Below are positions 24,817-32,317 of a stretch of 61,163 bases of DNA, one piece after another. How positions within the stretch are numbered: the stretch's first letter is position 1; every line of letters begins with the position of its first letter. The DNA is taken from assembly GCA_001898385.1 (NCBI GenBank), contig MKTT01000117.1:1-61163 (forward strand), in the 5' to 3' direction. Under the pieces are notes generated by a model. The model did not search any database and had not been told where the DNA came from. It worked only from the letters and a program-made list of their open reading frames with translations. Made by a program: the position numbers and the translations under genes. Source of the DNA: Planctomycetales bacterium 71-10 (GTDB lineage Bacteria > Planctomycetota > Planctomycetia > Isosphaerales > Isosphaeraceae).

Positions 24817-24930
24817 TCACTCCATGATGAGATCGCCCAAGGCCAGCAGGATGAGGCCGAGGGGGTAGAACACGACGGCGATCACAACCAAGTCGACGAT
24901 GAGCCAGCGGAGGCCCTCGCCGAAACTCAA
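24817..24930 (-). CDS. 37-residue single-span membrane protein (TTG start)
   Basis: A 37-residue protein, almost all membrane span: a short charged start, then LIVDLVVIAVVFYPLGLILL and an acidic end. The start TTG 24930 overlaps the TGA stop of the lipoprotein gene, a coupled arrangement. The peptidase ATG follows 10 bases after its stop. Position fits a small holin/antiholin. Confidence 0.5.
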   Translation of the reverse strand: MSFGEGLRWLIVDLVVIAVVFYPLGLILLALGDLIME

Positions 24931-25367
24931 CGGCCGACCCCTCGGGCGAACTCGCGGAAGGCCCGGGCGAGCGCCCGCCGCTGCACGGCGACGACCTGGG
25001 CGTCGGGGGTGCCGTCCGGGACGATGGCGCCGAAACGAGGCGAGACCATGGCGGCGAAGGATCGGGACCGGGCGGCGTCCGAGTAGGGGCGGATCCGGGC
25101 GATCACGTCGACGAGCGAGTCGCCGGCCTCGACCTGGTCCGCGGCGCGCCGGAATGCCTCCGCGTAGGAGTCGAGCATGACCGCCGAGTATGCTCGGCCG
25201 ATCGTTACCAGCGACTCGTCGGCGGCCAGGACGGGCGTCGCCGGCGTCGGGGGGATGGGCGTCGACGGCCCCCGCCGGCAGCCCATCGTCAGGGCCGCGG
25301 CGACCGCCAGCGCGACGCCGAGCCGCGTGACGAGGATGACCCGGAGGTCGGATCGACTGAGCTGCAT
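24927..25367 (-). CDS. Phage lipoprotein (spanin-like)
   Basis: A 146-residue lipoprotein precursor. The signal segment (about residues 9-29) ends in a lipobox LTMGC, followed by a Pro/Thr-rich linker and a helical domain rich in Ala and Arg. ATG 25367 with AGGAG seven bases upstream. It opens the lysis block and may be an outer-membrane spanin partner for the 22058-22414 protein, or a superinfection-exclusion lipoprotein. Confidence 0.7.
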   Translation of the reverse strand: MQLSRSDLRVILVTRLGVALAVAAALTMGCRRGPSTPIPPTPATPVLAADESLVTIGRAYSAVMLDSYAEAFRRAADQVEAGDSLVDVIARIRPYSDAARSRSFAAMVSPRFGAIVPDGTPDAQVVAVQRRALARAFREFARGVGR

Positions 25368-25503
25368 CGGGACTCCTGGTGATGATGGCTCTCGCCGGGC
25401 CGGGCCGACCGCCGAAGCCGACGGCCGGCCCGGCACGTCGCCGGCGGCACGCTCCGAGGAGCGGCGCCGGCCTCTCGCGGGGGTTGTCTGAATTAGGGTC
25501 GGC

Positions 25504-25863
25504 TTAGAGGGCGGCGGCGAGCTGACCGGCCGACGGCAGGCCCAGAGCCTTGCGGCCGAAGTAGGCCGTCTTCGAGACCGTCTTGCGGTCGAGCTTCATC
25601 GCGCAGTAGCGGCAGACCCCCTGGCCGGCCTCGACCGCGGCCCCGCAGAGGACGCAGGGCTCGGGCGCCGACATGGGGGCCGCCGGCGTCGAGTAGGTCG
25701 GCGGGGCGATCGGCTTCAGGCCATGCGCCTTCAGGTGGTCTCGGCGACGCTTGCGGGGCATCAGCGCGGCGGCCGTGCGGACCTTGATCTCCTCCGCGTT
25801 CATCGGGAGGACGATCGGCGGCGGGGAGGCCTGGACGCGGGCTCTGAGCTTCGGGAGCTGCAA
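25504..25863 (-). CDS. Zinc-ribbon phage protein
   Basis: A 119-residue basic protein with a C-terminal zinc ribbon, CVLCG and CRYCAMK (about residues 70-90), then a helix. The start is TTG 25863, supported by GGAGG five bases upstream. No family named; small zinc ribbons near the start of late operons often act in regulation or DNA binding. Confidence 0.65.
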   Translation of the reverse strand: MQLPKLRARVQASPPPIVLPMNAEEIKVRTAAALMPRKRRRDHLKAHGLKPIAPPTYSTPAAPMSAPEPCVLCGAAVEAGQGVCRYCAMKLDRKTVSKTAYFGRKALGLPSAGQLAAAL

Positions 25864-25957
25864 GGGTTCCTCCGAGGGGGAAGTGATTCGACCGGGCCCG
25901 CGACTCCCCCGTCATGGGTTCGGCATGCGGGCCCGGGTCGAGCGCCGGGCGCTTGCG

Positions 25958-26326
25958 TCAGGCGACGTTCCGCCGGCGCGACTTCGCGGCCGGCTTCACG
26001 GGGCGGTCGACGACCTTCAGGGACTTGGAGACGGTGGGCTTGATCTGCGTCCGGACCTCCTCGACGACTTCGAGGCCCAGGAGCCTCACCAGCTCGTCGT
26101 TGGTGATCCGGCGCTGCTCGGTCTCGGCGACGTCGAGGTCGAGGGGGCCCGGCTCGACGGGCAGCCCCAGGGCGTGCTGGGCGAGGATGATCTTCCGGAG
26201 GGACTCGACCGTCCAGTTCAGCTCCCGGGCCTGGGCCGAGAGGGCTCGGTAGCGGCCGAGGATCTCTTGCCGGATCTCGGACGGGGCGGGTTCGGCTTGG
26301 GGCCGGGGTTCGTCGGGCTGCTGCAT
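25958..26326 (-). CDS. Unknown helical phage protein
   Basis: A 122-residue protein with a helical middle (EIRQEILGRYRALSAQAREL at about residues 17-36), an acidic stretch and a basic C-terminus. ATG 26326 with a weak AGAGG site. It overlaps the end of the next upstream frame by 109 bases, so either the two genes truly overlap or the upstream one is longer than it should be. Confidence 0.6.
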   Translation of the reverse strand: MQQPDEPRPQAEPAPSEIRQEILGRYRALSAQARELNWTVESLRKIILAQHALGLPVEPGPLDLDVAETEQRRITNDELVRLLGLEVVEEVRTQIKPTVSKSLKVVDRPVKPAAKSRRRNVA

Positions 26327-26586
26327 TGCTGCCTCTGGAGGGCCCTCCGCTCGCGCCGGCTCGGCCCGTCCCCCGGCGGCTTCGCCGTCGCCGCGGGCTT
26401 GCCGATCCGCTTGGGATCCTTGCCCGGGTCGCGGCGGAGGACGGGGCTCAGCCCGTCCGCCCAGCTCCGGTCGCACACGGCGCACACGAAGGGATAGGGA
26501 GGGTAGGCCCCCGAGTGGGGGCACTTCGAATCCGGGGTGAGCGGACCGAGGGGGGTGAGGAGTTCGAGGCGGAGGCCGAAAGACAT
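26218..26586 (-). CDS. Putative zinc-binding small protein
   Basis: A 122-residue frame. Residues 22-38 (CPHSGAYPPYPFVCAVC) give a zinc-knuckle-like set; residues beyond about 85 overlap the 25958-26326 gene and become Pro/Ser/Arg-rich, typical of a shadow frame. The real protein may be shorter or joined to the next gene by a frameshift. ATG 26586 lacks a clear ribosome site. Confidence 0.4.
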   Translation of the reverse strand: MSFGLRLELLTPLGPLTPDSKCPHSGAYPPYPFVCAVCDRSWADGLSPVLRRDPGKDPKRIGKPAATAKPPGDGPSRRERRALQRQQCSSPTNPGPKPNPPRPRSGKRSSAATEPSRPRPGS

Positions 26587-26657
26587 GGAGTGATCGAGAT
26601 GTGACGTGGTGGGGCGGGCGGGTCTACAGAGTAATGACCCCCATCCCCCCGATCGGC

Positions 26658-27227
26658 TCAGGCGGCGCTCGGATTCGCGAGGACGGGCCGGAGCTTGGCG
26701 AGCGCCCTCCGATAGATCCGCCCGACGTCGGGCTTGCTCCGCCCGAGGATCGCGGCGACCTGGCGGTACGACCGCTGGCGGAGGTCGCCGTGCCGCAGGA
26801 TGACCACCTGGCGTTCGGTGTGGTCGAGGTGCCGCTCGCAGGCCGACCCCAACGCCTCGGCGCTCGGCCCGTCCTCCTCGGCCGCGGGCCGGGCGAGGAT
26901 GGCGGCGAGAGAGCCCGTCGAGAGCTGCTCCAGGCGGGTCCGCGCGGCCTTGCTCAGGGCGTTGGTGATCCGGCCCAGGATGAAGTCGTGCGAATAGGAC
27001 GTGAGCCGGGCCCCCCGATCGGGGTCGTAGCGGCGGACCGCGAAGAGCAGCCCGATGGAGCCGCACTGGACCAGGTCCTCGTAATCGACCCCCAGACCTC
27101 GGAATCGCCCGGCGATGCAGCGCACCCAGTCGAGGTGCTTCCGGACCAACTCGGCTTCCGCGTCCCGATCTCCGGCCCTGACGCGTCGGGCCAACGCGAC
27201 TTCCTCGTCGCGGGTGATGGCGGCCAT
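26658..27227 (-). CDS. Phage-encoded sigma-70-family factor
   Basis: A 189-residue RNA polymerase sigma factor. Region 2 spans residues 8-90, with the core-binding YEDLVQCGSIGLLFAVRRYD (49-68) and the -10-binding LTSYSHDFILGRI (75-87). Region 4 spans 131-183, with a helix-turn-helix in YRQVAAILGRSKPDVGRIYR. Regions 1 and 3 are missing, so it resembles compact alternative sigmas. ATG 27227 follows GGGGGG. It stands upstream of the leftward lysis and structural operon, so it is well placed to activate late genes; that role is inference. Confidence 0.88.
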   Translation of the reverse strand: MAAITRDEEVALARRVRAGDRDAEAELVRKHLDWVRCIAGRFRGLGVDYEDLVQCGSIGLLFAVRRYDPDRGARLTSYSHDFILGRITNALSKAARTRLEQLSTGSLAAILARPAAEEDGPSAEALGSACERHLDHTERQVVILRHGDLRQRSYRQVAAILGRSKPDVGRIYRRALAKLRPVLANPSAA

Positions 27228-27467
27228 GGTGTCCCCCCAGGTTGCGTGATCGTACCTTCCTGTTTATTCTCCCGGTGTCGCTTAAATCGGTACATTCGAA
27301 TTCGGTCGGGTGGACGGATTTTCAGGCGGCGGAGGGTCCCATAATGCGTCTTTCCGGACCCTCGCCCCGATTACCCGGTGCATCCATGAAAGGGCGTCGC
27401 GATCGCCGATGTACAGTAAGCAGGTGTACGCCAGGTCGAGCCGATGCACCTACTCGGACGCGCGTCG

Positions 27468-27481
27468 GACGTTATAACGTC
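27468..27481. promoter_or_regulatory. 14-bp perfect palindrome GACGTTATAACGTC
   Basis: A perfect palindrome just past the stop of the second recombinase gene, inside the 257-bp gap before the sigma gene start. It may be an operator or recombinase site; I see no second copy. Confidence 0.35.
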
Positions 27482-27484
27482 GCA

Positions 27485-28474
27485 TCACTCGTCGTCGGCG
27501 ATCAGCCGCGAGACCTCGCCGGCCCCGTCCCTGCGCCGGTCGTCGTAGATGGTGAGCGTCCGCAGGTCCTTGTGCCGGCTGAAGCGCTGGACCTTGCGGA
27601 CGTCGCCGCCGGTCCGGTCGAGGGCCTCGGTGATCGCCTGGTGGCGGAGGCCGTGGGGCCGGAGCTGCTTCCGCAGGCCGGCCCGCTCGCCGAGCTGCAC
27701 GACCAGGCGGTGGATCGAGCGGCCGGTGATGCGTTGGGTCCGCTCGGCCGAGGCGCCGGGGTCCAGGCGGACGAAGAGCGGCCCCGGGTGGGGGCCGCGT
27801 TCGGCGATCCAGGCCGCGAGCGCGGCGGACGTCGGGGCGGCCAGGGAGAGGCGTTCCTTCTGGCTCCGCTTCTTGCCGAGGATCCAGACGTGCGAGGGGA
27901 CGTCTCGATCGTCGAGGTCGACGTCGGCGAGGTCCAGGCGGCAGACCTCCTCGCGCCTGAGGGCCTGGTCGTGCAGGAGCCGGACGATCGCCAGGTCCCG
28001 GACCTTGGTGGGGGAGCCGTCGCCGGCGTCGGCCTTGGCGGCGTCGCGGACGGAACGCCATCCCGCCTCGCCGGGGCCCGACGTGTCGCGGTAGGCCTCG
28101 CCGGATGGGGAGCTGATCGACAGCTCCCAGTCGACCTGGCCGATCTGCCCGGCCAGCTTGATCGCGGACCGGAGCGCGGCCAGCCTCCGGCCGATCGTCG
28201 TCGGCGCCAATCCGCGGGCGAGCAGGTGCGCGCGGAACGACAGGGCCATGGCGTGGGCCTGGCCCTTCCCGGCGCAGATGAGGGCGGCGATCGCCATGCG
28301 TGGGGAGCCGACGCCGAGGAATTCCGCGAAGTCGCGGAGGTCCCGGTCGTAGGCCTTGCGGGTGTGCTCGTTCCGCCCTTCGAGAAACGCCCTGGCGACG
28401 TCCTCGGGGCCGAGTTGGGTGTGCTGCTGGAGAGCCGGGGTCGTGAGCGACTGGAGGGCGATTTCCCGGCTCAT
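27485..28474 (-). CDS. Second tyrosine recombinase (XerC/D-like)
   Basis: A 329-residue tyrosine recombinase. Residues 23-115 form the core-binding domain; the catalytic part shows R173 (ALRREEV), a lysine-rich beta-hairpin near 201-206, H274/R277 (HGLRH), H301 and Y310 (TLTIYDD). The full RKHRHY set is present, unlike the attL integrase, which lacks the box II histidine. ATG 28474 chosen; upstream in-frame sequence is low complexity. Its place between early and late blocks, away from the att sites, suggests dimer resolution, a genetic switch or a former element, not integration. Confidence 0.88.
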   Translation of the reverse strand: MSREIALQSLTTPALQQHTQLGPEDVARAFLEGRNEHTRKAYDRDLRDFAEFLGVGSPRMAIAALICAGKGQAHAMALSFRAHLLARGLAPTTIGRRLAALRSAIKLAGQIGQVDWELSISSPSGEAYRDTSGPGEAGWRSVRDAAKADAGDGSPTKVRDLAIVRLLHDQALRREEVCRLDLADVDLDDRDVPSHVWILGKKRSQKERLSLAAPTSAALAAWIAERGPHPGPLFVRLDPGASAERTQRITGRSIHRLVVQLGERAGLRKQLRPHGLRHQAITEALDRTGGDVRKVQRFSRHKDLRTLTIYDDRRRDGAGEVSRLIADDE

Positions 28475-28717
28475 GGCTTGTGCGTCCAATGAGGGGTCTC
28501 CTACCCGAGTAATCGGGGAGGAGGCGCGAGATCGGTTCGGAGATGCGACGGCCGGGGCCCGGTCGGTCCCGGGTTGCGCCCGGCGCCCGCGGCCGTCATA
28601 GTACGGACAAAGCGGCCCGGTCGCAGGATGCGGCCCCGGGCCCGACGGAGGGGCGGGAGCGGGGGCACGGACGTCGCCGTCCGCCGCTCCGATCTTCCCC
28701 CGCGTATCGACCCCGCC

Positions 28718-28736
28718 CCTCCCCTGCCGGGGGAGG
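28718..28736. terminator. GC hairpin upstream of recombinase 2
   Basis: CCTCCCC at 28718-28724 pairs with GGGGAGG at 28730-28736 around a 5-base loop. It lies in a 317-base gene-free stretch (28475-28791) that otherwise holds only the hairpin at 28755-28779. Confidence 0.35.
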
Positions 28737-28754
28737 AGTCGAGGCTGTGAAATC

Positions 28755-28779
28755 AAGGTTTACCTGTTCGATAAACCTT
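28755..28779 (-). terminator. Intrinsic-like terminator of the early block
   Basis: AAGGTTTA and TAAACCTT form an 8-bp stem around 9 bases, starting 12 bases past the ribbon-helix-helix stop and followed on the minus strand by GATTT. It probably separates the early block from the recombinase and sigma genes. Confidence 0.6.
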
Positions 28780-28791
28780 CGTCGGCAAGGC

Positions 28792-29049
28792 TTACGCAGC
28801 CGTTGCAGATTCGCCCTCGCCGTCCGGCTTCGAGCTGCGTAGGGAGATCGTGAGGGAGCTGAGCTTCTCCCGGAGCCACTCCTCGACCACGCTGGACCGG
28901 TCGGTCTTCATCATCTTCGCGTAGACGGACAGCTTGAAGTCCATCTCGTCGGAGAGCTTGATGCACGCCTTTCGCGGCTTCGGGGCGGCCGGCTTCTTCG
29001 CCCGTTGGGACTTCTTCCTGTCGGTACGTCCGGACGTATTGTCTTCCAT
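28792..29049 (-). CDS. Ribbon-helix-helix-like regulator
   Basis: An 85-residue protein with a Lys/Arg/Pro-rich N-terminal arm (residues 1-28) and a CopG/Arc-like core: a strand CIKLSDEMD followed by two helices FKLSVYAKMMKTDRSSVVEE. Such proteins bind DNA as dimers and repress promoters or act in partition. ATG 29049 follows AAGGGAG. It is the last gene before the hairpin at 28755. Target unknown. Confidence 0.7.
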   Translation of the reverse strand: MEDNTSGRTDRKKSQRAKKPAAPKPRKACIKLSDEMDFKLSVYAKMMKTDRSSVVEEWLREKLSSLTISLRSSKPDGEGESATAA

Positions 29050-29143
29050 CGATCTCGACTCCCTTCGGTAAGGCCACCTCGCCCCGACGTCAGTAGGAAT
29101 CGACGTCGAGGCGAGGTCGGCTTGATGGTGGTTTCCCTCGGTC

Positions 29144-29812
29144 TCACGACACCTTTCGCAGCGGCCCCCGGATCTCGGCGATCCGGAACGTGTAGGCCCA
29201 GACCCAGTCGTCCAGCAACCAGGATCCGGGGCCGTAGAGCGACTCCCAGAGCCGGCGGTACCGGGGCCTCGCCGGCTCCTCGTTCCGCATCGTCGGCGAC
29301 AGCCCCTCGGCGATGCAGTCGGCCGAGCTGATGGCCGTGACGCGCTCGACGCGGAGGTCGAGGACCTCCAGTTCGAGCCGGCAGGCCCAGCGAGGCACCA
29401 GGATCGACGGCGTGCAACGGAGCCCATAGTCCCGGGCGCATCGCACGGCGTCGGCCCCCATGTCCGCCGCATAGCCGACGTGACGAGGGCGGCCCTCGTC
29501 GTCGGTGCAATTGCATTCCTCGGGCGAAGCCCATCCCGGAGGGGTGATGTAGGCGTTCTCCCGCACCCAGAGCCTCCCTCTCGGGCCTCCCCAGGTGGAG
29601 CGGATGGAGAACCAGCATTCCTCGTAAGGGGACCTCGGCAGCTCGAACCAGGCGACGTCCCCGTCGAGCTTCGCGAGGCGACAGTCCCGGACCATCGGCC
29701 AGGCCTTCGCCTTCACCGGCCGCCGGGTCTGCGTCTTCTCCCCCTTCAGGATCCGCCGGACCATCCCGGGAGACATGAGGGCCGGACGGCTTCGGGCGTC
29801 AGCGACGATCAT
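29144..29812 (-). CDS. ASCH-like phage protein
   Basis: A 222-residue protein. The opening PALMSPGMVRRILKGEKTQT followed by RRP is the signature of an ASCH/PUA-like family common in phages (sometimes labelled morphogenetic protein). The fold binds RNA or modified nucleotides; the phage role is unknown. Later elements include a WVREN segment and four cysteines at about 98-135. ATG 29812 lies 14 bases inside the J-domain gene. Confidence 0.75.
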   Translation of the reverse strand: MIVADARSRPALMSPGMVRRILKGEKTQTRRPVKAKAWPMVRDCRLAKLDGDVAWFELPRSPYEECWFSIRSTWGGPRGRLWVRENAYITPPGWASPEECNCTDDEGRPRHVGYAADMGADAVRCARDYGLRCTPSILVPRWACRLELEVLDLRVERVTAISSADCIAEGLSPTMRNEEPARPRYRRLWESLYGPGSWLLDDWVWAYTFRIAEIRGPLRKVS

Positions 29813-30425
29813 CCGGGTCGACCTCCCATCTCAGACCGCGATTGCCCACCGCCTTCATGATCCGCCTCGCCTCGGCCAGCTCGCGCATGGCCGCCTCGCT
29901 CCCGCCGGCGTCCGGATGGGCCGACTTCGCCTTCGCTCGGTAGGCCGCGTCGATCTCGACCTCGGTCGCCAGAGGATGGACATCGAGAACCTCGTGGGCG
30001 GGCCGTCTCTCCTCGGGCGAGGGCAAGGCCTGGAACCCGGAGAACGCCTGCCCGACCATGTCGCCGGATCCCCAACGCTGGATTCCCCTGAGGGCCTCGA
30101 TGGTCTTCCGGATGGCCTGAATGTTGTCACCGACCGAATCCCAGCGGTCGCAGGCGAAACACATCGGCCGGCCGCGCAGCTCGAAGTACACGGCGACGCC
30201 CCGGTCGTCGGGCGTCCTGGCGTTGGCGTAGGGCAGCCCGTCCCTCCGAGTGGGGACGTTCGTCGAGATGACCGGCCCGGCCCCGCCCAGGAGCCGGATC
30301 TCGTCGAGGAGTCCGTCCCTCGCCTCGGCCAGTCCCGAGTCGAAGCGGCTGCGTTGGGGTTGCTGCGTCCTCGGCCGGCCGAGGGGCCATTGCAGCGGGT
30401 AGGCCTCGACGGGAGAGGGGCTCAT
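29799..30425 (-). CDS. J-domain protein
   Basis: A 208-residue protein. The N-terminus has YPLQWPLGRPRTQQPQRSRF (9-28), an opening seen in mobile-element J-domain proteins, followed by a beta-rich region with a CFAC pair (89-92). The C-terminal J domain (about 145-200) keeps the HPD motif at 170-172, so it should stimulate an Hsp70 ATPase. Phages use J-domain proteins in replication or assembly; the partner is unknown. ATG 30425 overlaps the preceding stop. Confidence 0.82.
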   Translation of the reverse strand: MSPSPVEAYPLQWPLGRPRTQQPQRSRFDSGLAEARDGLLDEIRLLGGAGPVISTNVPTRRDGLPYANARTPDDRGVAVYFELRGRPMCFACDRWDSVGDNIQAIRKTIEALRGIQRWGSGDMVGQAFSGFQALPSPEERRPAHEVLDVHPLATEVEIDAAYRAKAKSAHPDAGGSEAAMRELAEARRIMKAVGNRGLRWEVDPDDRR

Positions 30426-30679
30426 GGGAGACCATCCTTCCCGTCATCGAGCATCGCCATCAGCGACGTTCGGCTATCGCCCTTCATGTGGACCGCGTGG
30501 CACTCCAGCAGCTCGGCCACGCGCCGGAGCTGGTGGGCCGGGAGGTCGTGATAGAGGCCGAGGACCAGGCGGACGAACTCGTCTTCGGCCTCGGTCTTCC
30601 ACATCTCCCGATGGCGGACGCCGGCGGCCTCGAAGATCCGGTCCCGGATCCCGAGCTTCTGGTTATGCAGGCTGGGCAT
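30422..30679 (-). CDS. Small phage protein, unknown
   Basis: An 85-residue helical, acidic protein (MPSLHNQKLGIRDRIFEAAG at the start). ATG 30679 lies inside the end of the DUF5131 gene and its stop overlaps the J-domain start as ATGA. No family recognised. Confidence 0.65.
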   Translation of the reverse strand: MPSLHNQKLGIRDRIFEAAGVRHREMWKTEAEDEFVRLVLGLYHDLPAHQLRRVAELLECHAVHMKGDSRTSLMAMLDDGKDGLP

Positions 30680-31625
30680 CGGCGGCCTCCTTCCGCTTGG
30701 GGAAGTCCTGGACGCGCAGCTCCGGCGGCCACTCGGCCGGGACGCCGCCCTTCTTGTCCCGGACGACGCGCTCGACGTAGGGCGTCGTCGACTCGTCCCA
30801 CCAGGTCCAGGGCCGGGGGTTGCTCCCGAGCTGCTTCACGAAGATCGGGACCTCGGCCGCCCTCCCGGCCCGGACCGTCTGGCGGGCCCAGTCGACGTCG
30901 AACGGCCGGGCCTTCTCGCCGCCCTGGTCGCTCTCGCCGCCGACGACGATCCAGTCGACCGCGGGCACCGTGAATCCTGGGTCGTCGGGTCCCGGTCCGA
31001 AGACCGTGGCGGGCTCAAGCCACTGGGCGAAGTCGACCGGGCCCAAGGCCGGCTCGTAGCTGACCCACCGTAGGGCGGCGGGCGTCTCCAGCAGGGCCGG
31101 GATCCGCTGGTCTGCTCGCTCTTGGTCCTCCACCGAGACGCCGTACCACACGTTGGCCGGGGCCCATCCGGCCTCCAGCCAGGTGGCGACATTCCAGTAG
31201 CCCGGCGGCTTCGGCTCCTGCCGGTCCAGGTGTTCGAGCACCTGATACATCCGGATCAGGAAGTACTCCGGGCGTTTCGTGAGCAAGAGCCAATCGAGGT
31301 TCGGAGTCTGCTGGATCAGGTCGAGGAACCGGGCCCTCGGTTCGACCAGGTCGTCGCGGTCCTCCAGCCAGTCGCAGAGCGACGGGAAGACCCTCCGCCT
31401 CACGCCGGCCTTGGCGGCGGCCCGGTCCCACCTCAGCGGCTTGTCCCAATCGGCGTTGATGGACCGGACGCCGTCGGGGCCCCACGTCCCCGTCGCGGCG
31501 GGCGTCTTGAAGCGGCGACTGCGAGCCTCCGCATAGCACAGCTTGCAGCCCGGGCTGACCTTCGTGCATCCGTACCACGGCGACCAGGTGTGGTCGCACC
31601 AGGAGATGCCGGTGACGTCTCCCAT
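30663..31625 (-). CDS. Phage Gp37/Gp68 (DUF5131) family protein
   Basis: A 320-residue protein of the DUF5131 family, widespread in phages and mobile elements. It starts GISWCDHTWSPWYGCTKVS and has the family Cys set C20-x6-C27-x2-C30, a radical-SAM-like spacing that suggests an iron-sulphur or metal site. Other family boxes are LDWLLLTKRPEYF (about 108-120), VSVEDQERADQRIP and DWIVVGGESDQG. Reaction unknown. ATG 31625 overlaps the stop of the upstream gene. Confidence 0.88.
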   Translation of the reverse strand: MGDVTGISWCDHTWSPWYGCTKVSPGCKLCYAEARSRRFKTPAATGTWGPDGVRSINADWDKPLRWDRAAAKAGVRRRVFPSLCDWLEDRDDLVEPRARFLDLIQQTPNLDWLLLTKRPEYFLIRMYQVLEHLDRQEPKPPGYWNVATWLEAGWAPANVWYGVSVEDQERADQRIPALLETPAALRWVSYEPALGPVDFAQWLEPATVFGPGPDDPGFTVPAVDWIVVGGESDQGGEKARPFDVDWARQTVRAGRAAEVPIFVKQLGSNPRPWTWWDESTTPYVERVVRDKKGGVPAEWPPELRVQDFPKRKEAADAQPA

Positions 31626-31846
31626 CAGGTCGGCCCTCCTTCCTCGGCAAGCGGGGCCGTCGCGGCCATCGCGTCGAGGACCTGGGCCTCGTTGATGCCG
31701 GCCGACAGGGCCTTGTAGGCCCGCCCGGCCAGCCGGGCCCCGGCCGCGGCGGCCAGGGCGTGATCGACCCGACGTATGCGCGGGTCGGTCCGGCCCAGGA
31801 AGTAGTCCAGGACCAGGTTCACGTCGTTCGCTTCGCCGATCGTCAT
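31625..31846 (-). CDS. Small phage protein, unknown
   Basis: A 73-residue helical protein (MTIGEANDVNLVLDYFLGRT at the start). ATG 31846 with an AAGGGGGG site, overlapping the stop of the preceding regulator. No family recognised. Confidence 0.65.
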   Translation of the reverse strand: MTIGEANDVNLVLDYFLGRTDPRIRRVDHALAAAAGARLAGRAYKALSAGINEAQVLDAMAATAPLAEEGGPT

Positions 31847-32043
31847 GTCTTCCCCCCCTTCTTCTGCTGGGCCTTGGCCTTCTCGTGCTTGGCCAGCTCC
31901 TCCTCCTCCATCTTCGCGACCACGGGGCGGAGGATCTCGTCGATGATCGTCGCGATCGGCCGGTCGACCAGCGCGGACACCAGCCGCAGCGACTTCACCA
32001 GGTCCTCGGCGATCTGCACGCTCACCACCTTCTTCTTCGCCAT
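31843..32043 (-). CDS. Small putative regulator, first gene of leftward block
   Basis: A 66-residue basic protein: a beta strand KKKVVSVQIAEDLVKSLRLV, then two helices and a Lys-rich tail. The pattern (strand, helix, helix) is ribbon-helix-helix-like. It is the first gene after the promoter at 32135-32162, so it may autoregulate the divergent region. The start may be ATG 32043 or 32061; neither has a clear ribosome site. Confidence 0.6.
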   Translation of the reverse strand: MAKKKVVSVQIAEDLVKSLRLVSALVDRPIATIIDEILRPVVAKMEEEELAKHEKAKAQQKKGGKT

Positions 32044-32134
32044 CTCCGCCCCCCGACTCATCAACGCCGACGCAACCATAGGCCGTCTCCGCAGGTCCAC
32101 AGGATACCACGCCCTCCATCGGGGCGACCCCAGG

Positions 32135-32162
32135 ATTCTAATCGTGCGAGATTGCGAGTCAA
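32135..32162 (-). promoter_or_regulatory. Sigma70-like promoter for leftward early block
   Basis: On the minus strand TTGACT (32162-32157) and TAGAAT (32140-32135) are separated by 16 bp, each one mismatch from consensus. An opposed TTGACT lies at 32184-32189, giving an inverted AGTCAA pair that could be an operator. The divergent gap 32062-32317 holds no gene. Confidence 0.6.
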
Positions 32163-32317
32163 TGAGAATCTGAGATAACACACTTGACTTGAAATGGGTG
32201 CGTGGCCAAGATTGCCGACGTCTCCCCGGTCGTCCCGGGGGGCATCGGCCGGGGGGGCGGGGCGATCGCCTGGACCACGACGCCCGCCGCCCCGGCGTCT
32301 CAACCTGGGAGAGCGTC

